Source: JABMPR01 sp964508765
GTDB lineage: Bacteria; Fidelibacterota; UBA8477; JABMPR01
Direction of reading: 5' to 3'
Assembly (NCBI GenBank): GCA_964508765.1
Contig: CAZDVD010000012.1
Coordinates: 1-64,000, forward strand
DNA length: 64,000 nucleotides
Each line of letters begins with the position of its first letter. Position 1 is the stretch's first letter. Shown here in pieces: positions 27,140 to 35,737 of the stretch. Position numbers and translations under genes: made by a program. The notes beneath the pieces were generated by a model. That model saw nothing but the letters and a program-made list of their open reading frames with translations. It was not told the DNA's origin and did not search any database.

Positions 27140-28192
27140 ATGCCTGAAAAACAAGAAATATCCCTTTCCATTCTAAAGAAGCGCTGGCTTAAATTCAAAA
27201 CCCTGAAACGGGGTTACTACTCATTTATCCTGTTGGTTATTCTTTATGGACTGTCGTGGTTTTTACCGGTGCTCATTAATAATCGTGCTCTCGTTCTCAG
27301 CTATGAGGGCGAGATGTATTTCCCTGTGATATCAGGTTATTACGCTGGTTCAGTTTTTGGCCAGGATGTCCCCGGAGAAGCTATTTATCGTCAACTACAA
27401 GCGACCTGGGAGGAAGAGGGCAGTGACAACTGGGTAATTATGCCAGTCTATCCATATAGTCCCTACGAGGATATCACGGTTACTGGCAATAAAATGTACG
27501 ATCCTCCCTCTGGCACCCATTGGTTAGGCACTGACAACACAGGTAGAGACGTATTCGCACGGTTGTGTTATGGTTTCAACATATCCATCTCATTTGCTCT
27601 TGTTTTGACCATCTTGAATTACATCATCGGTGTGATCATTGGTGGGAGCATGGGCTACTTCGGTGGAAAGTTTGACCTCTTTTTTCAGCGCATCATCGAA
27701 ATCTGGTCCAGCCTGCCCATGTTGTTTGTGATCATTATTATCAGTTCCATTATTCGTCCTTCGTTCTTTCTGTTGATTTTCATTTACACCATCGTCAACT
27801 GGATTGGCATGACCTATCTCATGCGGGCTGAATTTTACCGTGAGAAATCCAAGGATTATGTGGCAGCAGCCCTCTCCATGGGTCAGACAAATTTTAAAGT
27901 GATGTTCAAACACATTCTCCCCAATGCCATGGTGCCAATTATCACCTTTTTCCCATTTGCTATAGTGGGTGGAATCTCAGCTCTGGTTAGTCTTGATTAT
28001 CTCGGCTTCGGCATGCCGCCACCAACACCCAGTTGGGGTCAGATGTTAGATGTGGGTCTGCAAAACATTTCCAAGGCCTGGATGGTGTTTGCGCCGATCT
28101 CGGCTTTGTTTTCCACATTGATTATGGTTGTTTTTATCGGGGAGGCTGTACGAGAAGCCTTTGATCCAAAAGTATATTCGAGGTTACGATGA
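27140..28192 (+). CDS. Peptide ABC transporter permease, OppC/YejE type
   Basis: 350 residues. TM1 is at about 27-46. It is followed by an extracytoplasmic segment of about 75 residues ('YEGEMYFPVISGYYAG', 'PYSPYEDI') of the kind seen in YejE-type permeases, then 'GTHWLGTDNTGRDVFARL', the OppC signature. The EAA loop is 'KDYVAAALSMGQTNFKVMF'. Five further helices follow. It overlaps the OppD-like gene by 4 bp. Confidence 0.92.
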   Translation: MPEKQEISLSILKKRWLKFKTLKRGYYSFILLVILYGLSWFLPVLINNRALVLSYEGEMYFPVISGYYAGSVFGQDVPGEAIYRQLQATWEEEGSDNWVIMPVYPYSPYEDITVTGNKMYDPPSGTHWLGTDNTGRDVFARLCYGFNISISFALVLTILNYIIGVIIGGSMGYFGGKFDLFFQRIIEIWSSLPMLFVIIIISSIIRPSFFLLIFIYTIVNWIGMTYLMRAEFYREKSKDYVAAALSMGQTNFKVMFKHILPNAMVPIITFFPFAIVGGISALVSLDYLGFGMPPPTPSWGQMLDVGLQNISKAWMVFAPISALFSTLIMVVFIGEAVREAFDPKVYSRLR

Positions 28193-29667
28193 GTCGGGAA
28201 AAGCTGGTAGAAGTCAAGGGGCTTAAAACCCGATTCAAAGTTGGTGGAGAATGGGCTAAAGCCGTTGATGGTGTCAGTTTTGATATCTACGAAGGCGAGA
28301 CCTTGGGTATTGTGGGAGAATCGGGATCCGGAAAGTCTGTCTCTGTGCTCTCTCTGATTCAATTGATTCCCAATCCTCCAGGAGAAGTTTCAGACGGTGA
28401 GATCATCTTCAAAGGCGAAAAGATTTTTGATGCTGAAGATCTGGCGCGGGTGAGAGAATTCCCCCAATATAAATATTTTCCTAAACTTGCTAAAGAGAAG
28501 CGAAATACGGCGGCAGGCGTTTTCTTTTTTGTCTGGATGCTTATCCATATGCTTTTACCTATACCAGGTTTTGCTTGGGGCATTCTGTCTTTGGTTATTG
28601 ATTTATCTGTTATGGTCCATCTTTTTTATAATTCCCCGCAAAACCTTGCCATGGCTGAATTCAGGCAAAAGATCTACAGTCGTATGTGGGATATTCGCGG
28701 CTCAGAAATTGCCATGATTTTCCAGGAGCCCATGACCTCTCTGAATCCAGTATTCAATATTGGTATGCAGATGATGGAATCCATCAGGCCGACACCCCTG
28801 AAACATTCTATCAAGGCCTGGTTTGTGAGCTGCGCCAAGAGTTTAAAAAGCTATTCCATCAAAAATAGGGCGCAAACTTCCGGTGTTATTGCTGTGATTT
28901 TCCTGTTCCTTTCTCAACTGGCGGCGGGTTGGAGCTTTAATCCGCTCTCCATGCTAAACAGTCTCATGGTTGGAGGTATTATTCCAACGGCTATCGCTTA
29001 CTCTATTATTGGAATAGATAAGCTCATCAGTGAGGAATTTAAGAAAGGGCATCAAGATCTTTATAATGGTGCTGTTAAATTGCTGGATACCGTTGGTATC
29101 CCTGATGCAAAGCGTCGCATGGGCGACTATCCACACCAGTTCTCTGGCGGTATGCGTCAGCGAGTCATGATTGCTATGGCTCTTGCTAAGAATCCTTCAT
29201 TGTTGATCGCAGATGAACCAACCACAGCGCTTGATGTAACCATTCAAGCTCAGATTCTGGATTTAATGTTGGATCTCAAAAAGAACAATACAGAAGCCGC
29301 TGTTGTTCTAATTACACACGATCTTGCAGTTGTTGCTGAGACCTGTGAACGGGTTATCGTGATGTATGGTGGAGTTATTCAGGAAATTGCCGAGGTGAAT
29401 GATCTCTTTAGCAAACCGCTGCATCCTTACACCCTCGGATTGCTTGGCTCAATACCAAGACCAGATAAGGATTCCAGACGGGAACGACTCGAAACCATTC
29501 CTGGCATGGTTCCAAATATTCTGGATTTACCAGTGGGATGTAAATTTTGTACCCGCTGTACAGTTAAATTAGATAAATGTGATACAGAAGAACCGCCGCT
29601 CCAGGAGATCACCCCAGGGCATTTTGTGCGCTGTTTCGTGACCCAGGAAGAGCAGGTGTCAGCATGA
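28189..29667 (+). CDS. OppD-like ABC ATPase with two hydrophobic insertions in the nucleotide-binding domain
   Basis: 492 residues, versus about 330 usual. All ATPase motifs are present: Walker A 'GESGSGKS' (43-50), Q-loop 'MIFQEPMTSLNP' (176-187), signature 'FSGGMRQRV' (318-326), Walker B 'LLIADEP' (338-344) and H-loop 'ITHD' (375-378). A C-terminal Cys cluster ('CKFCTRC', 451-457, then C464 and C482) marks the OppD/DppD group and probably binds Fe-S. Two extra segments split the domain: about 90-165 lies between Walker A and the Q-loop, and about 205-287 lies between the Q-loop and the signature. Each contains two strongly hydrophobic stretches (107-125, 128-147; 231-248, 256-276) that read like transmembrane hairpins. 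It overlaps both neighbours by 4 bp. Confidence 0.9.
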   Translation: MSREKLVEVKGLKTRFKVGGEWAKAVDGVSFDIYEGETLGIVGESGSGKSVSVLSLIQLIPNPPGEVSDGEIIFKGEKIFDAEDLARVREFPQYKYFPKLAKEKRNTAAGVFFFVWMLIHMLLPIPGFAWGILSLVIDLSVMVHLFYNSPQNLAMAEFRQKIYSRMWDIRGSEIAMIFQEPMTSLNPVFNIGMQMMESIRPTPLKHSIKAWFVSCAKSLKSYSIKNRAQTSGVIAVIFLFLSQLAAGWSFNPLSMLNSLMVGGIIPTAIAYSIIGIDKLISEEFKKGHQDLYNGAVKLLDTVGIPDAKRRMGDYPHQFSGGMRQRVMIAMALAKNPSLLIADEPTTALDVTIQAQILDLMLDLKKNNTEAAVVLITHDLAVVAETCERVIVMYGGVIQEIAEVNDLFSKPLHPYTLGLLGSIPRPDKDSRRERLETIPGMVPNILDLPVGCKFCTRCTVKLDKCDTEEPPLQEITPGHFVRCFVTQEEQVSA

Positions 29668-30668
29668 GCAAGAATACACTGGTAGAAGTGAAAAACCTGT
29701 CTGTACATTTTCCCGTACATGGAGGTGTCTTTTCCAAGCGAGTCGCTACAGTGAAGGCTGTGGATGGCATAAGTTTTTCAATCGACCGCAAACAAATTGT
29801 GGGTATGGTTGGCGAATCAGGTTGTGGAAAAACCACCGTTGGTAGAGCCATGATCAATATTCTACGACATGTGGCTCCAGATGTTGAGGTCGGCGGCAGT
29901 ATTGAATATCATTTTGGGGATGAGGTGGTTGATTTTGTAGCCCTCAGACCACGTGAGGTGAGGAAGTACCGCTCCAGAGTCCAGATGATTTTCCAGGATC
30001 CCTATGCATCCTTAAATCCGCGTATGACAGTGGCTCAGATCATTAGCGAGCCCCTGCAGCTGCACACGGATATGAATAACAAGGAACAAACCGAACGCGT
30101 TGGTTGGCTATTGGACAAGGTTGGACTACAACCTGAACAGGCCAGACGCTATCCCCATGAATTTTCAGGTGGTCAAAGACAACGTGTGGGTATTGCTCGG
30201 GCATTGGCAACAAATCCTGATCTGATTATTTGTGACGAACCGGTTTCCGCTCTGGATGTTTCCATTCAAGCCCAGGTGATAAATTTGATGATGGATCTTC
30301 AGGATGAGTTTGATGTCTCCTATCTATTTATCGCCCATGATCTTTCCGTAGTCGAGCATATTTCTGATAAAATTGCAGTCATGTATCTGGGAGATATGGC
30401 TGAATATGGTAATGCACAAGATGTCTATCATCATCCCAGACATCCCTATAGCAAAGCTTTATTATCAGCAGTTCCATTGCCTGATCCCAGCCGCAAAAAC
30501 CGGAAAAGGATCGTACTTCAGGGCGATGTTCCAACACCCCTGAACAAGCCAAGTGGTTGTGCCTTTCGGACACGCTGTCCTATCGCTCAACCCTCTTGTG
30601 CAGAAGCAAAACCGGAATTTAAAGAACAGGCCAAAGATCATTTTGTTGCCTGTCCGCTAGTAGAGTAA
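29664..30668 (+). CDS. Peptide ABC transporter ATPase, OppF type
   Basis: 334 residues, normal length. Walker A 'GESGCGKT' at 50-57, Q-loop 'IFQDPYASLNPR', signature 'FSGGQRQRVGIARAL', Walker B 'LIICDEP' and 'IAHDLSVVEHI' are all present, followed by the family's C-terminal Cys region ('GCAFRTRCP'). Unlike its OppD-like partner it has no insertions. It is the last gene of the importer operon and overlaps its neighbour by 4 bp. Confidence 0.94.
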   Translation: MSKNTLVEVKNLSVHFPVHGGVFSKRVATVKAVDGISFSIDRKQIVGMVGESGCGKTTVGRAMINILRHVAPDVEVGGSIEYHFGDEVVDFVALRPREVRKYRSRVQMIFQDPYASLNPRMTVAQIISEPLQLHTDMNNKEQTERVGWLLDKVGLQPEQARRYPHEFSGGQRQRVGIARALATNPDLIICDEPVSALDVSIQAQVINLMMDLQDEFDVSYLFIAHDLSVVEHISDKIAVMYLGDMAEYGNAQDVYHHPRHPYSKALLSAVPLPDPSRKNRKRIVLQGDVPTPLNKPSGCAFRTRCPIAQPSCAEAKPEFKEQAKDHFVACPLVE

Positions 30669-30990
30669 AACTTCTCTGGATTTATGACACCTCGCTTCTT
30701 CGCTAAGTTTTTAGCACTCGCTTTTAATAGCGACGCTGCACGGGTAAAGCTCAATATTCGAAGCCCAGGGGGGCAGTTGAATTTTTGGCATTATGCCAAT
30801 CATTATCAATTTATTTGAAAGAGCTCTGAAAAAAAAACAGTTCTTCTCCTCCTTTTATATTCTCTCAGCCTGGCTAATACCATTCAGGTATTGGATAAAC
30901 AGACCTCAGCACCCCTCCCCGGTTGATGCTCCCTATTATTTTGATCAACGTAGATGGATTCTCAATATGGGCGTCAAGATTTAGTCGAAC
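30669..30990. other. 322-bp spacer without a recognisable gene
   Basis: A 63-codon frame (30793-30984) is the only open stretch. It lacks a clear ribosome-binding site and family features. No convincing terminator was seen after the OppF-like gene. The spacer lies between convergent genes. Confidence 0.5.
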
Positions 30991-31452
30991 TTAGCTTTTT
31001 CTACTTTTTCTGAGTGATTGTACTTTCTTAACATGTTCTACAAAATCTGCCATAGGAACGGACGCAATCATTTTGCCAATGAGATCCAGAGGCAAATTCT
31101 CTAGTTTGCGAAACCGCACACAGGACTTCCCCACATCCAGACGCTTGCCAGTTTCGCGATAGGCAGATTCAAAAGCAGTGTAGAGATCTTCAAACATGTA
31201 TATTCCTGATAGATATACGGCCATGTAGTTTTTTTGAGAGGCCAGAGCCGCATACAATATGGGCTGCTTATTATAGGTATCCGGGTAAACACTGAGGGGC
31301 ACCTGATAGGTGATCACCCCCCAGTTCATGGTTTCTTCGTAGCCCTGAGGGGGATTCTCAAGAATGGTTTTTCTTACCTCGGCAATTTGTGCTGCTCTAT
31401 CTCCGGGTAGATTGTTTATATATTCTTCAATAGTTTTGGCTTCTGATTTCAC
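30991..31452 (-). CDS. DUF1801 (YdhG-like) protein
   Basis: 153 residues with the DUF1801 pattern: 'TIEEYINNLPGDRAAQIAEVR' at the N-terminus, 'EETMNWGVITYQVP' in the middle, and 'GKSCVRFRKLENLPLDLIGKMI' near the C-terminus. The domain is widespread and has no firm biochemical role; some members resemble the fold of frataxin-like iron-binding proteins. It stands alone. Confidence 0.85.
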   Translation of the reverse strand: MKSEAKTIEEYINNLPGDRAAQIAEVRKTILENPPQGYEETMNWGVITYQVPLSVYPDTYNKQPILYAALASQKNYMAVYLSGIYMFEDLYTAFESAYRETGKRLDVGKSCVRFRKLENLPLDLIGKMIASVPMADFVEHVKKVQSLRKSRKS

Positions 31453-31654
31453 ATGTAATCCTTTGCAAGTGGGTCACGAAGCCCCTGATTGGTTCTTGAT
31501 CTTCATGAATTGTTTAGAACCTTCAGAGACGAAGTCCTTCCAATATATAGAATCACGCCTAAATTTGTGCCCAAACTGCTTGAAGAAAACAAATATTTCT
31601 TAAGCAGATCAGGTCTATGAAGCAACACATGAAAGGTTGATATAGTCGATTTAA

Positions 31655-33115
31655 ATGAAGAGAAGAATTTATCTTATCACACTTACCCTTGTTTGGCTTT
31701 TTCTCTCCGGCCGACTCGTTTATGTGACCTATTTTTTGGATGGCGGAGTTAATAACTATCTCTCGCTGGCATCCGGTCTTCGTGAGCTTCCCAGTGAGTC
31801 GGAATGGATGAATATATATCTAGATGGTAAAAAGATGGGATATACCGTCTACTCTATCGATAATCAGGGAGCCAATGGCTATACCATAAAAAGCTCCAGC
31901 AACTTGAATGTGGTTTTCGGGGGTCTCGAGTCAGAAATTCACCTGGAAAACACTGCCTACATGGATACGTCCTTCAGGTTGGAAGCCTTTAAGTTCTGGA
32001 TGCTGTCAGATCAATACTCAACCCATGTTCAAGGGCAAAAGCATGGTACAACCATGTCCTTGGAGTTCATTCAAGGAGAGGATACCAACCGAACTCAAAT
32101 TACTGTTCCTGAAGACCTGTACACATATACAGCAATTCAACCCATGGTAGCCAGTAAAGGAATTCTGGAAGGCCAAACCATCCGAGTGCCAGCCTATGAT
32201 GCCATGTCCAATGAGATGGCTGATGTGACGATTACCCATGAGGGCAAGGAAATCACAAGTGTTGCTGGCGAAAAACACATGCTCAACAAACTACGTATTG
32301 AGTTTAAGAGTATACCTTCAATCATGTGGTTAGATGACAACGGGATCACCTACAAAGAAGAGACCATCATGGGCATGATGATGGAGCGAACCACGCCAGA
32401 ATTAGCTCTGGCTAAATCTGAAGCAGGTGAAGTTGATCTCTTAAATGATTTTGCAGTTATTCCCAGTTATCCTATCTCAAATTCTAAGCGACTCAAAGAA
32501 TTAAGGATAGAGTTATCCGGTGTTTCACCTCATGTGCTGGCTGGACTAACATCTGAACGCCAGAAAATATTGAGTGAAGAACCACTTTTGGTATCTCTGA
32601 CCCGGGCTGCCACACCCCTCAATCCAGATGTTCTGGAGCTCAACTTGAAGGCCTCTGATATGGTCCAGAGTGATCATGAGCAAATTCGTAAAAAAGCGAA
32701 TGAGATATTGGGGGGCGAGAGCCAAGCCATTGCCATCAGCCACACGCTGACGAGCTGGGTATATAATTATCTGGAGAAAAAGCCTGTTGCCAGCATTTCT
32801 GGTGCTGTGGATATTCTTAACACTGGCGTTGGAGATTGTACCGAGCATACTACCCTGTATGCTGCTCTGAGCCGGGCAGCCGGCGTTCCAACAAAAATTC
32901 ATATTGGGCTGGTCTATCTTCACGGACGTTTCCTCTTTCATGCCTGGCCTGTGGTAGCCATAGATGGTGAGTGGGTAGATGTGGATCCCAGTCTGAATCA
33001 ATTTCCTGCCGATGCCACACACATCGCTCTGGTTGAAGGGGATTTCGAGAATTTAACCAATCTCATTCCTGTTCTGGGCAATGTGGAAATAAAGATTCTT
33101 GAACAACTCTATTAG
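31655..33115 (+). CDS. Transglutaminase-like domain protein, membrane-anchored or secreted
   Basis: 486 residues. An N-terminal hydrophobic segment (about 4-27) anchors or exports it. A long beta-rich region of about 300 residues follows. The transglutaminase-like core is at the C-terminus with an intact triad: Cys395 in 'GDCTEHTTL', His429 in 'FHAWP' and Asp444 in 'VDVDPSLNQ'. Such proteins act as cysteine peptidases or amide-forming enzymes on peptides or cell-surface protein. An ATP-grasp gene lies 49 bp downstream on the same strand. Confidence 0.85.
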   Translation: MKRRIYLITLTLVWLFLSGRLVYVTYFLDGGVNNYLSLASGLRELPSESEWMNIYLDGKKMGYTVYSIDNQGANGYTIKSSSNLNVVFGGLESEIHLENTAYMDTSFRLEAFKFWMLSDQYSTHVQGQKHGTTMSLEFIQGEDTNRTQITVPEDLYTYTAIQPMVASKGILEGQTIRVPAYDAMSNEMADVTITHEGKEITSVAGEKHMLNKLRIEFKSIPSIMWLDDNGITYKEETIMGMMMERTTPELALAKSEAGEVDLLNDFAVIPSYPISNSKRLKELRIELSGVSPHVLAGLTSERQKILSEEPLLVSLTRAATPLNPDVLELNLKASDMVQSDHEQIRKKANEILGGESQAIAISHTLTSWVYNYLEKKPVASISGAVDILNTGVGDCTEHTTLYAALSRAAGVPTKIHIGLVYLHGRFLFHAWPVVAIDGEWVDVDPSLNQFPADATHIALVEGDFENLTNLIPVLGNVEIKILEQLY

Positions 33116-33164
33116 GGTTGTTTAGAAAACGCTGCTTTAGCCTGTCATCAAAACTATATCTGCC

Positions 33165-34343
33165 ATGTTTTTAATTGATGCACCCTTTGTTTCTAACTAT
33201 CTGAAACAAACCCTGGCGAGGTTCAATATTCCCGTTATTAAAACAGCCTATGCTGAACAGGCGCTTCAGGGATATGCTGTAAAATTCATTTCAGAAGTTG
33301 ATGCTGTACAAGCCTATAAACAGAACCCCCAACGACAGTTTTATACGAATTCAGAAAATGCTCTGGATTGGATTCTACAGAACTTCCCCACCAGTGAACT
33401 CGCAAGCACAGTAACAAGTGTCAAGGATAAGGTACGCTTTAGAGAGGTTCTGACTGAGCTTCATCCCGAATATTTTTATCTGGGGTATCCATATCCCGAT
33501 TTGCAGAAAATTGACCCCAAGGATCTACCATTTCCTGTGATTTTAAAACCATCTGTTGGCTTTTTTAGCCTGGGTGTGCAAAGAATTGAGGGTCGGGATC
33601 AATGGGTAGATGCGCTGTCAAATCTGGATGCATTGATCAGCACCTATACGGGTATATATCCGTCAGGAGTATTGGATAATTCGGTGTTCGTTGTCGAAGC
33701 AGTCATCTCAGGTGAGGAATTTGCTGTGGATTGCTATTTTGATGAACAAGGCCAGGTTATCATCTTGAATATGATGAAGCATTTGTTTGCCTCTGGTGAT
33801 GATGTAAACGACCGTGTTTATATCACCTCATCATCCATCATGGAGCAATACCTCGCATCCGTTCAGAATTACCTCAATAAACTGGGTTTACTGTTCAAAC
33901 TCAAAAACTTTCAAGCCCATATCGAAATCAGAATTGATCATGGCGAGATGGCAGCCATTGAAATAAACCCCCTGCGGTTTGGGGGCTGGTGTTCCACGGC
34001 CGACCTGGCGCAGTATGCCTGGAAAATGAACCTCTATGAGGCTTTGATCAAAGGCTTCAAGCCGGACTGGGATCAACTGATCAAGCGTGATCCAGACGGG
34101 GTGTATGCACTGGTTGTTTTAAATAATAGTACGGGTGTTCCAGGTGATGAGATCACCAGCTTCAATTATGATGCTTTACTGAGGAGTGTCCAGGAGCCAC
34201 TGGAGCTAAGGAAGATGGAATTTAGCAAGTATCCCTTGTTTGGCTTTCTCATGTGTAAGGTTCAAGAGGGAGACCTGAGTGAGCTGGAAAGACTGCTTCA
34301 TTCTGATCTCAAAGAATTTCTATCAGGCACTCACTCCGGATAG
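33165..34343 (+). CDS. ATP-grasp-domain protein
   Basis: 392 residues. The ATP-grasp features are 'PFPVILKPSVGFFSLGV' (the ATP-binding lysine segment), 'VEAVISGEEFAVDCYF' and 'AHIEIRIDHGEMAAIEINPLRFGGW' with the metal-binding Glu and Asn. These enzymes ligate a carboxylate to an amine, thiol or amino acid through an acyl phosphate. The substrate is not evident. It probably shares a transcript with the transglutaminase-like gene. Its 3' end overlaps the convergent amidase gene by 13 bp. Confidence 0.82.
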   Translation: MFLIDAPFVSNYLKQTLARFNIPVIKTAYAEQALQGYAVKFISEVDAVQAYKQNPQRQFYTNSENALDWILQNFPTSELASTVTSVKDKVRFREVLTELHPEYFYLGYPYPDLQKIDPKDLPFPVILKPSVGFFSLGVQRIEGRDQWVDALSNLDALISTYTGIYPSGVLDNSVFVVEAVISGEEFAVDCYFDEQGQVIILNMMKHLFASGDDVNDRVYITSSSIMEQYLASVQNYLNKLGLLFKLKNFQAHIEIRIDHGEMAAIEINPLRFGGWCSTADLAQYAWKMNLYEALIKGFKPDWDQLIKRDPDGVYALVVLNNSTGVPGDEITSFNYDALLRSVQEPLELRKMEFSKYPLFGFLMCKVQEGDLSELERLLHSDLKEFLSGTHSG

Positions 34344-35602
34344 TAATCCTTTATCCGATCAACCTGCGCTTCAATCTCTTCACTCAAATCAATTGTTAGC
34401 ATAGCCTGCTTTTTCTGAAGTAACTCCAGGATTCTGTCTTCAGCAACCCGGGCTTGTGGGTGAACAATCTGAAGATCCAGACTGAGTTGATAGAGGTGAA
34501 GTGCTGAATCGAGAATGTCTATCTGATTTTCAGGTAGAGCTATGTTTTCAGAGGCAAGTTGAGCGTAAAGGGTTTCGGCTTCGTTAAAGGCGTCAAACCA
34601 CTTCTCATGAGAATACCAGTTATATCCCGTTTCAGTCATAAAATTGAATGGGACGGGATGCATGGCATTGCCTTTAATGTTACGGGCGAAGACCTGAAAG
34701 GTTACACTCCTATCAAGAGACGAATCCGGTGTTGCCGTTAGAATACCTGAATTCGAGTCCCAGTTAGATTGAATTTGGACCCCCCCCTGCAAAACCTTGA
34801 AACTGTTTTCCTCAAAAAAAGTATTCCCAAAGCCATCATCAAGTTCGAATTCAATTGACTTACTCAGGTCAAGAAACAGAAGTGAGTCGGGAGTCAGTGG
34901 TGTGGCTGAGGGGGTTCCCCGTTGGAAATAGTCCAGAATGGCCTTGAAATAAATATCGGCCTCCAGCTTATTATATTCTTTTGATTTGAGACGTTCCTCA
35001 CCAGCGGGTTGAGTGAAAAAGCCGCCTTCTCCAATGATACCTGGCATAGCGTCGATAGTGTTTCTTAATTCCGAGGTTCCAGAACTATAAATGAGGTGAT
35101 CACTATACACTGCACCAGCTTGTTGTTGTTTAAACCTCATCTCAGCGCGCATACTATCAATGAGGATTTTTGCAAAGTCAACTGAGGCGGGGTTCAGGCT
35201 CGCTGGTCCAAAAAAGTAGACGATGGGAAAGTCCATGCCAGGATCATTCACAGAGCCATTGTGATGGATAGAAACAAAGAGATCGCTTTCGTGCAGCCTG
35301 GCTAAGGTTGCTCTTCCTCCCAGACTGACATCCTGATCTTTGGTCCGCGTCATGATGACATTGGCGCCAGCATGAGATAGTTTTTTGGCGAGTAATTTAG
35401 CAACTCTGAGGTTGATCCACTCCTCGCGCTCACCTGTTGGACCGATTCGAAAGGAGTCATACTCCTGGGTATCACCATGACCGGGATCAATGGTAATGTT
35501 GATGCCATGCAGGGGTCCTTCTTCTACAAGCATGGACTCAGTTCCAGTACAGGCTGATAGGACCAATATTATAAGGGTAATAAGTGCAAGTTTTTGGCGC
35601 AT
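34331..35602 (-). CDS. N-acetylmuramoyl-L-alanine amidase lipoprotein (Amidase_3)
   Basis: About 423 residues from ATG 35602, with AGAGGT upstream. The lipoprotein signal ends 'VLSAC'. The Amidase_3 domain follows with zinc ligands in 'IDPGHGD' and 'EREEWINL' and in 'FVSIHHNGS'. It cleaves the bond between MurNAc and L-Ala in peptidoglycan. The C-terminal half contains an Ig-like stretch ('DGFGNTFFEENSFKVL...VTFQVFARN') and a helical tail. The last 13 bp overlap the end of the convergent ATP-grasp gene. Confidence 0.88.
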   Translation of the reverse strand: MRQKLALITLIILVLSACTGTESMLVEEGPLHGINITIDPGHGDTQEYDSFRIGPTGEREEWINLRVAKLLAKKLSHAGANVIMTRTKDQDVSLGGRATLARLHESDLFVSIHHNGSVNDPGMDFPIVYFFGPASLNPASVDFAKILIDSMRAEMRFKQQQAGAVYSDHLIYSSGTSELRNTIDAMPGIIGEGGFFTQPAGEERLKSKEYNKLEADIYFKAILDYFQRGTPSATPLTPDSLLFLDLSKSIEFELDDGFGNTFFEENSFKVLQGGVQIQSNWDSNSGILTATPDSSLDRSVTFQVFARNIKGNAMHPVPFNFMTETGYNWYSHEKWFDAFNEAETLYAQLASENIALPENQIDILDSALHLYQLSLDLQIVHPQARVAEDRILELLQKKQAMLTIDLSEEIEAQVDRIKDYYPE

Positions 35603-35675
35603 GATGACCTCTATATCTCTGTATGACATTTCTGTTTGTCAGGAGCTTATAATATGGACATAAAACAGGGGGGCA

Positions 35676-35710
35676 TTAAAATAAAATCCCCGTTGAAAAA
35701 TCAACGGGGA
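35676..35710 (-). terminator. Rho-independent terminator after the trans-sulfuration gene
   Basis: On the minus strand TCCCCGTTGA pairs with TCAACGGGGA (35687-35696 with 35701-35710) across a 4-nt loop. A T-rich tract follows (complement of 35676-35686). Confidence 0.85.
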
Positions 35711-35737
35711 CGATATAAACGAAATATATATTAAGGT

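Noticed and set aside
30793..30984. 63-codon frame after the OppF-like gene
   Set aside because: No ribosome-binding site, no recognisable family, and it lies in a spacer between convergent genes.
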